Source: Crotalaria pallida (lineage: Eukaryota; Streptophyta; Magnoliopsida; Fabales; Fabaceae). Taken from it: a stretch of DNA of 64,000 bases. The stretch is from the NCBI GenBank assembly GCA_037953625.1, contig CM075652.1:80133501-80197500 (forward strand). The letters run 5' to 3'. The number at the start of each line of letters is the position of its first letter. The stretch's first letter is position 1. Shown piece by piece: positions 55,001-63,996 of the stretch. The position numbers and the translations under genes are program-made. The notes under the pieces are model-generated. The model was not told the origin of the DNA and searched no databases. It saw only the letters and a program-made list of their open reading frames with translations.

Positions 55001-55613
55001 GTGATTTTTATATATGCTCCATTCGGTTGGATCAAGAGATAAAAGGAATAAATTGATTTTCCTTTACATGTTAATTTAAGGACAAAACTAAATGATTTGG
55101 AAGAAGTTGGTATATTGAAATCCTAGCAAAGATATTCCTTTTCTTTTATTTTCGGTTGTGATGTTTAAAGTAGGATAATGTATTTAAAAGATTATTTTCC
55201 ATATGTGCATGTTTTGTTCAAGTGTTAGCAATCATTAGTGTTTGAAATTGTGAATATAAACTTTGTCTCATGTAGGATGAGATTCGGCCATGCATAGAAA
55301 ATAGGAGTTTGTGTGTGTGATTCTTGATTCTTGTGCTTGCATGATGAGTGTGAAAGTGATGCATGGATTGTGAATGGTTTAACATGTTACTCAGGTGGAG
55401 ATTGCATTAGGTGAGGACAATGACGGTGAAACGTCAAGAAGTCTAGAGTACTTTCTAGGCAGAACAAACCCCACATGTGGCATACGAACGTGGTAGGGAC
55501 TGGGGGCCAAAGTCGTGGTAAGTTTTGCAATGCAGACTAGAATAGTACTGTCGCCCCCTAGATTGCAAATCTTGAATAGTGAGAGGGACTGGAACGGGGC
55601 ATTGTGATTTGCC

Positions 55614-55704
55614 ACTGTACCCGAGTTTTCTACAGTGAGCCTTGATTATTTGATATGATATGAATTAAATAGATTTGAGACTGTACCCGAATTTTCTACA
55701 GTTC
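55614..55704 (+). repeat. Twin hairpins in J
   Basis: CACTGTA-11 nt-TACAGTG (from about 55614) and ACTGTA-11 nt-TACAGT (from about 55681) share the loop CCCGA(G/A)TTTTC. They lie 600-700 bp before the J ORF, where the other LTRs have their hairpin arrays. Confidence 0.75.
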
Positions 55705-56295
55705 TCCTGGCTTGGAGCCAATTGATTATTGAGACAGCTGTCGTGCCCGCGTGGTAAAGGTCCTGTACTCCTGTTTGCTTCCGACTAGGTTGGGTGGATT
55801 ACCGAGGAGATGTAGACGTGTGTGCTAACTGTAGTGAGAGCGACCTCCTCAATGATGATTAATTTTCCCCCGCATCATTGATGGATACGATTTCATAAAA
55901 CTTAAACAAGAAAAAAATGAATGGTATATTATTAATAAATAATCCTAAAATGGAAATGCATATGAGATTACATGGAAGAATGGAAAGGAGGATGAGATTG
56001 TATGATGATGGAATCGGTTTGGAAAGAGTAAGGGATTCATGGAATGTGATGTGGTTATGCTAAAGATCATGAGAAAAGAAAGTAATGATAGGAATGAGAG
56101 TAAGTGACTTGTATGTTGATGGACTGAATAAATATGAGAATGCTTTTAAATGTTGATTGTTTATATGTTATTGTTATTCCTTAATATCTTGCCTATTATA
56201 ATTCCACACCGTTGGCATTGCATGCTTGGGAATACTTACTCTCTCGAATTCTTTTGTTTCGTGTGCTTGTTATTATGATGTTAATCCCTTAGCCT

Positions 56296-56727
56296 ATGGA
56301 CCCTGTTAAGTTCACTTTCGACATTCGGGACGAGGGAAGATGGGAAGTGAACTATAGAGGTTGGGAGTGGCGAGGATTCACTGAGGTTCGCATCTTTGAC
56401 CCCAACCACACTCTGCGAGGAACAGCGCCTAATGTTCGCACCTGTCGCTTCGTGATTTCGGACCTACAGACTGGTGGACTAGCGGACTATCATGGTGGGC
56501 ATCCGATGCCTTTGCCTGCACGCATTGACCCCGAGGCCGAGGAGCTAGAGGAGTTGGGTGAAGCTTTGGATGATCTACCAGATGAGGCTTTCGAGGCTAT
56601 GCAAGAGGATGAACCAGAGGAAGACCCAGAAGAGGATCCTGACGAGGAATTAGATTATCCGGAGGCTGAGGTGATTGAGTTTGACCCTAGCGAGGCACCT
56701 CCTGTGGATCCTTCGACTTCAGCTTAG
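56296..56727 (+). CDS. Acidic LTR-encoded protein of J, 143 aa, unknown function
   Basis: ATG a few bases after TCCCTTAG, an acceptor-like site as in C, E1 and F. The N-terminal half has WEVNYRGWEW, FTEVRIFDPN and CRFVISDL; the C-terminal half is extremely acidic (EEDPEEDPDEELD). A spaced pattern (G.W...., then R...F.EV....PN.L) and the acidic tail agree loosely with the C/F/E1 protein. This suggests but does not prove distant homology. The stop is near the LTR end, as in the others. No motif known to me. A chance frame is unlikely at this length with such composition, but it is one copy only. Confidence 0.55.
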   Translation: MDPVKFTFDIRDEGRWEVNYRGWEWRGFTEVRIFDPNHTLRGTAPNVRTCRFVISDLQTGGLADYHGGHPMPLPARIDPEAEELEELGEALDDLPDEAFEAMQEDEPEEDPEEDPDEELDYPEAEVIEFDPSEAPPVDPSTSA

Positions 56728-57291
56728 TGGGCCTGGTGGTAGTTCTTTTATTTTATTGGAAGTATTTTGTTTCCCTCTATTTACTTAGTATCATTGCAGT
56801 ACCAATATGTAACCCCAGACTTGTGTTCATGAATCAAGTTTTTATTTTATATCAATGATTAAGTTAAGAAAGAAAAGGGCCATTGTAAAATAACTTTAAA
56901 GCAGCAAGTTTCGAAGTGCGATGTCTTGTGACATCTCGGTTTGGAACTTGAAGGCTAACATGAGACGTGAGAACGCTAAATTTAAATACGAAAGAGTTTC
57001 GGAAACTTAATGGTTCTCAAGTCCATGTTACTTGTTTTTAAAAAAAAAAAAATTGGCCCATATTTTTACTATATTTTATGAAAAGGAACTATGTTTTCAA
57101 GTTGCCAAATCGGGGTGTTACACAGGAAAACTAAATTTTTGTTTTATTCAATATACAAAGGAAACTCTGTCCGCTTTGACAGAGATCTTCGAAATAAAAC
57201 AGTTTTTTAAAAAAAAGGAAATTTTTAAGTTGTTATTTTAATTTTGGGTTAATAAGGGTAATTATTCACAGGGTGTTACAGATATCGTATG

Positions 57292-57557
57292 TCATGTTCG
57301 AGGAACATGAGGAGGGTACTCTAGGAGTACCAAATTGTTTGCAACTGCTTGATGACACATTCCTTGGTGGGGTGTGGCCAGTATTGTGGGATACTGTTGA
57401 TGTGGTTATTATGTCTTCGCGACGTGACGTGCACTTTGGTAGTGGCGTTATGTACCACGTTCCAAGCATGTTTGCGCGGCTTGCTCGATGACACATTTTG
57501 GTAATGTGGCCAGCATTGTGGGATGCTGTTGATGTGGTTATTACGTCTTCGGGACGT
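57292..57557 (+). repeat. Hairpin array in LTR F
   Basis: TCATGTTC-GAG-GAACATGA (57292-57110 in unit order, i.e. 57292 to 57310), GGTACTC-TAG-GAGTACC (57315-57331), CAGTAT-TGTGGG-ATACTG (57379-57396), CACATT-TTGGT-AATGTG (57492-57508), CAGCAT-TGTGGG-ATGCTG (57511-57528), ACGTC-TTCGG-GACGT (57543-57557). The third and fifth are tandem copies whose arms differ at one pair, T-A against C-G. Confidence 0.85.
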
Positions 57558-57864
57558 GACGCGCACAAACCGGAAGTGGCGTTATGTATCACGCTCCGAG
57601 CAGGTTCGCTATACGTTATGAGAACGTATATGAGTTGTTTGGATGGACGTCAATATTGTGATAGTTGGAGAATCTCAGGAATTTGAGATAGAGAGCATGC
57701 ATCATGCCATATAATTAAAGATATTAATTATAAATGAAATTGGTTTGCTCATATGTTTATGCATATCATTTGACTACTTGGTATATGTGATTGTTTACCT
57801 GCTTCAATTATTCTTATTCGATTATGTGGATTGTATTCCTTACCACTTATGCCCACTATAGGTG

Positions 57865-58317
57865 ATGGCTCTCTATCTAGCTTGCGTCGAGTTACGCCCA
57901 CTCCCTAGTGGAGTGTGGTACTACGAGGACCACAGAGCCATGTTTGAGGGGGAGGTAGAGGTGACCCTCTATCACCCCAACCCTTTGGCTCGTGTCCGTC
58001 CTCATAGGTTCCGCATCCCTATTATCTATACCTTGCATGTGCCCCCGTTTTATACTTATCATGGACCACCCCCAGCTCGACCAGCTCGTCGGTTTCATAC
58101 TTTTCGTTTTAGAGCAGCTACCCGATCCCATCCCTCTGCTTCCCGAGTGATTCATGAGGAGACTCTTGTGCCTAGTCCGATGAGTCCAGTTCATGGGACT
58201 CCTTCAGCTGACCCAGTGCCTAGTGGTAGGGCACCGACTCAGTCGGACGAGGTAGAGGAGGATCCCGAGGAGGAAGAGAGTGAGGGAGAGCCAGTCGAGA
58301 ACTCCACAGGGAGCTAG
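57865..58317 (+). CDS. LTR-encoded protein of F, 150 aa, unknown function
   Basis: Intact frame. The ATG follows ACTATAG/GTG (57861/57862) as in C and E1. It shares with the C protein ACVELRPLPSG, EDHRAMFEGEVEVT, YHPNPL, RFRIPIIYT, HVPPFYTYHGPPP, ATRSHP, the SGRAP block and an acidic tail (EEDPEEEE). The conserved half is basic/aromatic and likely folded; the last ~55 residues look disordered. Differences from C are mostly synonymous (26 of 32 changed codons in residues about 21-70). F is older than G by nesting, yet the frame is still open. No function assigned. Confidence 0.78.
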   Translation: MALYLACVELRPLPSGVWYYEDHRAMFEGEVEVTLYHPNPLARVRPHRFRIPIIYTLHVPPFYTYHGPPPARPARRFHTFRFRAATRSHPSASRVIHEETLVPSPMSPVHGTPSADPVPSGRAPTQSDEVEEDPEEEESEGEPVENSTGS

Positions 58318-58610
58318 TGGGGAATTGGGGATCCACCGGGCGATGCATAGTATGGATGGTTAGGATGTGGGACGTATGGAGCTGATGCTGGAGACCTATG
58401 GAGGAGCATGACTTGGAGGAGGATCACCGGACCATTCGCTGAGAGTTTCTATATTTTGAGTTGTATTATTTTGTACATAGTTCTGGAGAGATCTCAGTGA
58501 GATGGTCAATCTTTTAGCTTTCATGGACTTGTGTATTTTTGAGACTTTGGGTTATCACTACTTGGACCTTGGACACAGATGTACTTATGTTACTTCCACT
58601 TTATCTCTCT

Positions 58611-58616
<6 letters not shown>

Positions 58617-58648
<32 letters not shown>
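58617..58648. repeat. (TA)n microsatellite after the LTR ORF of F
   Basis: About sixteen TA units 300 bp beyond the ORF stop, the position held by TA runs in C and E1. Confidence 0.92.
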
Positions 58649-58650
<2 letters not shown>

Positions 58651-58998
58651 GCAGTTTGGTATTTATCAATCCAAGGTTCCTTTTTATCTTAAATTCCGCA
58701 TACTCTGATAATCTGTTACTTTAATATATTCATGAGAACTTTACTCTATGAGTTCGAGATAACAATACCTTGTTATGGAAAATACATTTTTGGATTATCA
58801 TGATACAAATACAATCTCGACTCTTAACCTTTTCGAATCGATATACAATTTTATTATAACTTCATGTATAATAAACCTTATTGTTTAATGGAAAATTTTG
58901 TTTACCATCTTCTATTGACACAAGTCCATATTCTATTTATAAAAACTTTAATCTTTATTTAACTATAAAGATTCTTTTGTAAAGAAGAGTACGTGACA

Positions 58999-59755
58999 AT
59001 CGAAACAAAAAAAATTAGATCACAGCGACGAAGGACGGCAACAAAGGAAGGATGTCGGGGTTGTTTGACGCTGCTTGCTACCGTTGCTGTTTGTTGTCGC
59101 TATTGTCTGCTGCCATTGTTGCTTGCAGCCACTGCTATTTGCTGCTTGCTACTGTTGTCGTTGATGTTTGTTGTTGTTTGTTGCTTATTGTCGTTGCCGT
59201 TGTTGATGTCTGTTGGCGGTGGCTATCTTCTTGCGATGGATGTTGCTGGGTAGAGAAAAAAGAGTCGGGTGTGGGGTGGGGTGGGGAAGAAGGCAGGGAA
59301 AATGAATTTTTTATTAAGGGTTTTTTGTATTTTTATCTTTAAAATAGGGTGTATAAAGTCCTTCATGGGTGTCAAACTACTTTCTCTTTTGAAAATAAAT
59401 CACTGCGGTTCGATACGCAATCCAAAAGTCACAACCACATTAATATTAAGACTAAATCGTGAAATTAAATTCAACTCGAGACTCTTTTAGAATGGAAGAT
59501 GTGGATGCCCTAACGTTACTGAATAAACTTGGCAACACCACCACATTTAATAACCGTGATCCATTAATTTTCTCTCTTTCTTTCGCCCTAATAATATTCA
59601 ATACTATTCTATCCGGTTTAGAATATTAAAAAAAAACAAAAATCACGTTTATTAAGGAATTTAGTGGATTTTATTTAATTTTTTCAAATTTATAAAGAAT
59701 AAAGGTATTTTAGAAAAGTAGTATTGAAAATGAAATAAAAATTAAAGAAGATAAC
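58999..59755. other. Unassigned sequence between LTRs F and E1
   Basis: Part is low-complexity (GCTGTTGTTGCTT-type, about 59060-59230) and open in two frames as Leu/Cys/Val-rich peptides, which I take as compositional artefacts. The rest is AT-rich. I see no transposon protein, PBS or gene. It may be the oldest host DNA in the window or an unrecognised repeat. Confidence 0.5.
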
Positions 59756-60126
59756 TGTGACACCCTCATTTTTATATCTTGAAAATAATTAATATTTCCA
59801 AATGATTGAAATACTTGCTATCGAAAATCGGGAATGAAAAATTTTTCCCTTTTCAATGTTTACTTGCTTATTTATAAATCCTTCTTTCGTGGACAAGTAA
59901 ATTGAATTCGGCGTAATATTGTTTTAGCTATGAAAAGACTCTCGAGACAATGTCTTTTACACATAGTAAAACATCTTCGTCGTCCTTATTAAAATATATT
60001 ATTTGTCTCTCGAGTTTGACCGAATGTATAAAATATAAGCCTATTGCCGAATCCTTTTTGAATTCAGAATCAGAGTATGCGGAAGTAAAAGTAATACTTA
60101 TGGGGCACTGCTGAGGTAAATAAAAC

Positions 60127-60129
<3 letters not shown>

Positions 60130-60159
<30 letters not shown>
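60130..60159. repeat. (TA)n microsatellite after the LTR ORF of E1
   Basis: Fifteen TA units about 255 bp beyond the ORF stop in element sense. Confidence 0.92.
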
Positions 60160-60161
<2 letters not shown>

Positions 60162-60412
60162 TAACATAAAACCCCATCAGTATCATCAGTAGCAAGTAGT
60201 AAGAGTCGAGATAGCAAGTTTGGTGAAATATATACAAACCAGCTGCATAATATAAACCTCACTCTAAGACCTCTCAAAATATATACAATATATTACATAA
60301 TCCAAAAGTAGAAGTCCCAGAGCAGGTCATCCGTGTCCTCAGCAGCTCCTTAGATCCTCCACAGCTCTATCCCTAGGATCTAGGATCCAAAACATCCATG
60401 TTATGCAGGCTC

Positions 60413-60886
60413 CTATGAACCAGCAGGTCCACCTCTAGCATAAACAGTCGGCTCGACATGCACCTCCTCCTCGTCCTCATCCTCCACAGGGTCCTCCTCG
60501 ACCTCGCCTGACTGTGGAGAGACCCCACCATTGGGTCTAGGATCTGCAGAAGCAGTCCTCTCAAAATTAGTCGGACCAGGAGAAGGAGTCTCCTCAGTGA
60601 CAACTCTATGGGAGGAAGGATGAGAACGAGTGGCAGTTCTGAAACGAAAACTATGAAATCGACGCACGGGTCGAGCCGGGGGTGGTCCTCTATATGTATA
60701 AAAGGTTGGAACATGCATAGTATAGACTAACAGGATCCTAAATCGACGAGGTCGCACCCGAACCAGAGGGTTAGGGTGGTAGAGAGTGATCTCCACCTCC
60801 CCCTCAAAAGTGGCACAGTGCTCCTCAAACGTCCATATACCGCTAGGGATAGGGCGTATCTCGATGCAAGCTAGGTATCTGACCAT
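60413..60886 (-). CDS. LTR-encoded protein of E1, 157 aa, unknown function
   Basis: Third member of the family. ATG after GTTTAG/GTG (predicted acceptor at 60890). It has YLACIEIRPIPSG, FEGEVEITLYHPNPL, RPRRFRI, HVPTFYTYRGPPPARP, HSFRF, ATRSHPSS, a SADP block and the acidic EEDPVEDEDEEE tail. No membrane span or signal peptide. It is conserved with C and F over about 120 residues, then diverges. The sister LTR E2 lacks it. Function unknown; its retention in LTRs that are otherwise free to drift is the main argument that it is real. Confidence 0.78.
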   Translation of the reverse strand: MVRYLACIEIRPIPSGIWTFEEHCATFEGEVEITLYHPNPLVRVRPRRFRILLVYTMHVPTFYTYRGPPPARPVRRFHSFRFRTATRSHPSSHRVVTEETPSPGPTNFERTASADPRPNGGVSPQSGEVEEDPVEDEDEEEVHVEPTVYARGGPAGS

Positions 60887-61077
60887 CACCTAAACAGGGC
60901 ACAGGGAGTAAGTATACACATATACATTATTGATAAAGACTAAAATTACAAACACAAGTATGTCATGGACAGATAACAATGCAAGTACATATGAGAACAC
61001 CAATTTTCAACATTATATTTCTTATAATGCAAGTGGCATGATGTATGATTTTCTATCCACAACTGAGGCCTCTAAAA

Positions 61078-61335
61078 GTCCATCTTGGACGTCCATCCAA
61101 TACACCCTTGTGTTCCCGGAACACTGACATTCGTTCCCAGAACGTAATACCAAACCATACTTGGATAATAAGCATCACTCCCGGAGTGTGCAACACGTTC
61201 CCAGAACGCATACGTTCCCAGAACGCATAAAAAACCAGGTCCCGGACACTGGCCACATTCCCATAATGTGTCATCAAGTAGGTTACAATTTGGTACTCCC
61301 GGAGTACCCTCCTCATATTCCCGGAATATGATAAA
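61078..61335 (-). repeat. Hairpin array in E1
   Basis: Counterpart of the E2 array: GTCCA-TCT-TGGAC (61078), GTGTTC-CCG-GAACAC (61110-61124), CGTTC-CCA-GAACG, CACTC-CCG-GAGTG, TACTC-CCG-GAGTA and ATATTC-CCG-GAATAT. Centres vary between CCA and CCG; arms remain paired. Confidence 0.88.
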
Positions 61336-61589
61336 CGTTCCTACCAACCAAACTTCCATTCTATATGGATGCACATCATCAAGGTTGGTTTTATCTTCAA
61401 TTTAATTACTGTGATTTAGAAATATTTCAATCTCTCTTTTGAATGATTAATTTGAGGCATAATCTTTGGCACAAACATTCTCTCTTGAATTACCTCAAAA
61501 ACATGCCATTAGGCTTAGATTTGGAAAACATAACCAATGGTAATCAAAAGACTTAACTTTTTATTTTATTTTTTTCAAATTCAGGTACT

Positions 61590-61997
61590 AACCGGTTACA
61601 GTCTCGGGCTAACCGGTTAGAATTACAGACCTGAACTGTATACCATTGAAATTCAGAAAAACCCTTTTTCTTGAATTCTCTACCCAATCCATAAACAAGT
61701 TTAACATTGTTTTATACCTCAAAAAAACACTATGTTTATCATTCAAAAGTCTAAATCACATTCCATTTCCAAATGAGCACAATTTCCTCTTGAAATTATC
61801 TCATTACACTAAGGTATTAACTCTTTAACTTCAATCTGAGCCATAACAGTGAAATCAACTTATTTTCAGATTGTTTTCTATGAAATTAAGGCCTAGATTT
61901 GAGTAGAATTTATAAGACCACAGTACTGGTTTTATAAACTTATTTTCTCTTGAATTTTTACAGTGTCTAACCGGTTACAAATATCGAGTAACCGGTT
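61590..61997. repeat. AACCGGTT octamers in E1, downstream group
   Basis: Intact AACCGGTT at 61590, 61611, 61969 and 61990. An upstream pair is at 63055 and 63076. Confidence 0.92.
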
Positions 61998-62913
61998 AGA
62001 TTATGCAGTCAGATACTAAAACATGTTAACAAACCCTTCTTTTCACTACTCAAATCTAACCAAATTTCAATCATTTCAAAGAGTTCATTAACCTTAAATA
62101 AGCATGTTTAACCACAGAAACACATCTAACTTGCATGCATTTGGTTTAGTGCATCAAATTGCATAAAAATCCATAAAAACACAATTCAATACCACAAAAC
62201 TCAGATTATACATTTAGATTCAGATTCAGACATCAACATCCATTGCATGCATCAACATAAAATTGCTCAAAACAGAATTGAGCTAAAATTTGGCCTCCAA
62301 GCCTTTGTGCTTCAAACACATAATGCCCTTTTGAGTCTTTGTTGACTCAAGTCCTAAATCCCTTGATTTTAATCTAAATCTAGTATAAGATAAGCTTCTC
62401 CCATACCTTAGGATAGTGTTTGATGAGTAATGACACTGAGTTTTGAAGAGAATTCACAGATTCCACCAAAAATCCCTAGTCTGCTCTTTACCCACGATTT
62501 CAACAACATGGTCCAAACACCAAAGATTTCAACATAGATTTTGGCCAAACAAATTAGGGAAAATGATTAGGACTGAATTTAGGTAACATGCACTAAAGAT
62601 TCGAAGTGATTTGAGGTCAAAGGAGTTCATATACTTACCCAAATTGAAGCTCCAACTCAGCTCCAGAAATCAGTTTTTGCAGAAACGGTTTTGGAACTCC
62701 TCTACTTCAACAGCTTCGTTCTCCTAGCTCCCTAACCCTTAACTCACAATGTTTATATCTTTGTAAAGCTCTTGATGTAAGCTTTACAACGGTGTATCAC
62801 TCGAAAACTAACACTCAACAACGAGAGGGAATTGAAAGGGACGATTCTAAAACCCTAGAACAGAGATTCACCTTAATTCAGAGCAACAACAACCCAATTT
62901 GATCAGAATTATG

Positions 62914-62926
62914 GGTTTTTATAGAG
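62914..62926 (-). promoter_or_regulatory. TATA box of LTR E1
   Basis: Minus strand CTATAAAAACC, about 130 bp downstream of the AACCGGTT pair at 63055-63083. Confidence 0.6.
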
Positions 62927-63344
62927 GAATTGGCCTTGCATGCACACTAACGCGTGTTTCCCATTATCACTGAACTGATTTCGTGGCGATTAAACGAATT
63001 AATCAAGTGATTACTCATCAAATTCCACTAACCCAGTTTCTGGGTTCATCGTCTAACCGGTTACAGGGCATGACTAACCGGTTAGATCAGCACAAAATTT
63101 AAAAATTAATATTTTTAAATCTTTCCCTCCAAGAAATTTTCAATATTACACTTAGGTCCTAACCCAAGGATTAAAATGCAATATCCTTATTTTTTGCATT
63201 TATTTGCCATATAAAAATATCTCAACTTATTTCTATATTTCAGGCTAATTAAATACAAAATATAAACTTGGAAAAATAAATTAATAATAAAACTTTATTA
63301 TTAATTTCCTTATTATCCGGGAGACGAAAATTAGGGGTGTTACA

Positions 63345-63360
63345 CTACTCCCCCACTTAA
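63345..63360 (-). promoter_or_regulatory. Polypurine tract of the E1 element
   Basis: Minus strand TTAAGTGGGGGAGTAG next to the LTR, preceded by TTTCGGGGACGAAATTCC. Confidence 0.88.
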
Positions 63361-63387
63361 AAGGAATTTCGTCCCCGAAATTCTAGC

Positions 63388-63996
63388 TTACAAAAACAAT
63401 TCCGGATAGTCTTGACGCATCTTCCCCTCTACTTCCCATGTAGCTTCAGACACATCAGCATTTTCCCATACAACCTTAACTAAAGGTATCTCCTTTCCCC
63501 TGAGCTGCTTAACTTCACGATCTTCTATCCGGATCGGTCTGGCTTCAAAGGTAAGGTTTTCCTTCAAAGTTAGGTCATCAGGTTAGAGTTTCAAAATAAC
63601 TGATGGGTCATGCACATACTTCTTCAATTGAGAAACGTGAAAGACGTTGTGCAAATTGGATAGAGAGGGTGGTAAAGCTAGTTGATAAGCAACGGGACCA
63701 ACTCGCTTACGGATTTGGTATGGACCTATACACTTAGGTGATAGCTTTCGGGTTCTCAAGGCTCTACTAATCCCTTTCATCGGAACTACCCGAAGAAACA
63801 CATGGTCGCCCTCTGAAAACTCTATTGGTTTCCTTCTCCTGTCAGCATAACTCTTCTGCCGACTCTGAGCCGCTTTCATCTTTGCCTGAACCATCCTGAT
63901 CTTCTTAGTTGTCTGTTGCACCATTTCCGGTCCAACCACTAAATTCTCCCCCACTTGGAACCAGCATAGCGGGGTTTGACACTTCCTTCCATACAA
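63388..63996 (-). pseudogene. pol: Integrase C-term and chromodomain of the E1 element, partial
   Basis: Enters from the right edge at YGRKCQTPLCWFQVGE, then KSYADRRRKP, IGPYQIRKRVGPVAYQ and NLHNVFHVSQLKKY. A TAA at 63583-63585 interrupts. The same frame continues with FEARPIRIEDREVKQLRGKE and a chromodomain-like tail (SEATWEVEGKMRQDYPELF) to TAA at 63388-63390. Closely related to the C integrase. The upstream part of pol lies outside the window. Confidence 0.9.

Larger units (their letters stand above)
52564..57122 (+). mobile_element. Solo LTR J, 4,559 bp, with distant LTR ORF
   Basis: TGTAACATCCC...GGGGTGTTACA flanked by CAGGA at 52559-52563 and 57123-57127, with no internal region. By similarity of ends and by its late acidic ORF it is a gypsy LTR of the same broad type. 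It contains ATTCGG motifs (about seven), a GAT microsatellite (54393-54411), two ACTGTA..TACAGT hairpins and the ORF at 56296. The frame at 53434-53727 lies in the leader and is not supported. Confidence 0.9.
37173..57280 (+). mobile_element. 3' LTR of G, split by E2 (with D) and J
   Basis: Pieces 37173-39367, 52458-52563 and 57128-57280 join across exact target duplications to about 2.45 kb, ending GGGTGTTACA at 57280. It contains AATCGATT octamers (37345-37575), donor GAG/GTAAGG at 38105/38106, a block of ACCCATTAGGT-type palindromes (about 38518-38820), acceptor TTTTTACAG/GTAC at 39121/39122 and a nine-base-stem hairpin. What follows at 57281 is LTR F, so G inserted into F; the right target copy is GATAT. 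Confidence 0.85.
57281..58998 (+). mobile_element. LTR F, downstream part (G inserted on its left)
   Basis: From 57281 the sequence aligns with the hairpin-ORF-TA-end section of LTRs C and E1. The end is probably GTACGTGACA at 58998, since the distance from ORF stop to end (681 bp) is close to that of E1 (657 bp) and C (723 bp). No PBS or PPT is adjacent on the right, so it is a 3' or solo LTR. Its upstream part should lie beyond G, left of the window. Confidence 0.75.
60890..62406 (-). other. Predicted LTR-internal intron of E1
   Basis: Minus-strand donor CTAAG/GTATGG (62401-62406) and acceptor CCCTGTTTAG/GTGATG (60890), 1,517 nt, containing four octamers and the hairpin array. Same organisation as C. 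Confidence 0.45.
59756..63344 (-). mobile_element. 3' LTR E1 (minus sense) of a gypsy element leaving the window
   Basis: Starts TGTGACACCC at 59756 (left target copy probably ATAAC, 59751-59755) and ends GGGGTGTTACA at 63344, followed by a PPT and pol to the right. In element sense it has AACCGGTT octamers (63076 and 63055), TATA (62914-62926), donor AAG/GTATGG (62406), octamers (61990, 61969, 61611, 61590), hairpin array (61335-61078), acceptor GTTTAG/GTGATG (60890), LTR ORF, TA run and end. Length 3,589 bp. Confidence 0.9.

Noticed and set aside
59052..59342. Leu/Cys/Val-rich frame, possibly a membrane protein
   Set aside because: It is a translation of a GCT/GTT low-complexity stretch, open in more than one frame, with no family resemblance.
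58999..59755. Internal start (PBS) of element F
   Set aside because: No TGGTATCAGAGC or other tRNA-complementary sequence follows 58998, so F is not a 5' LTR here.
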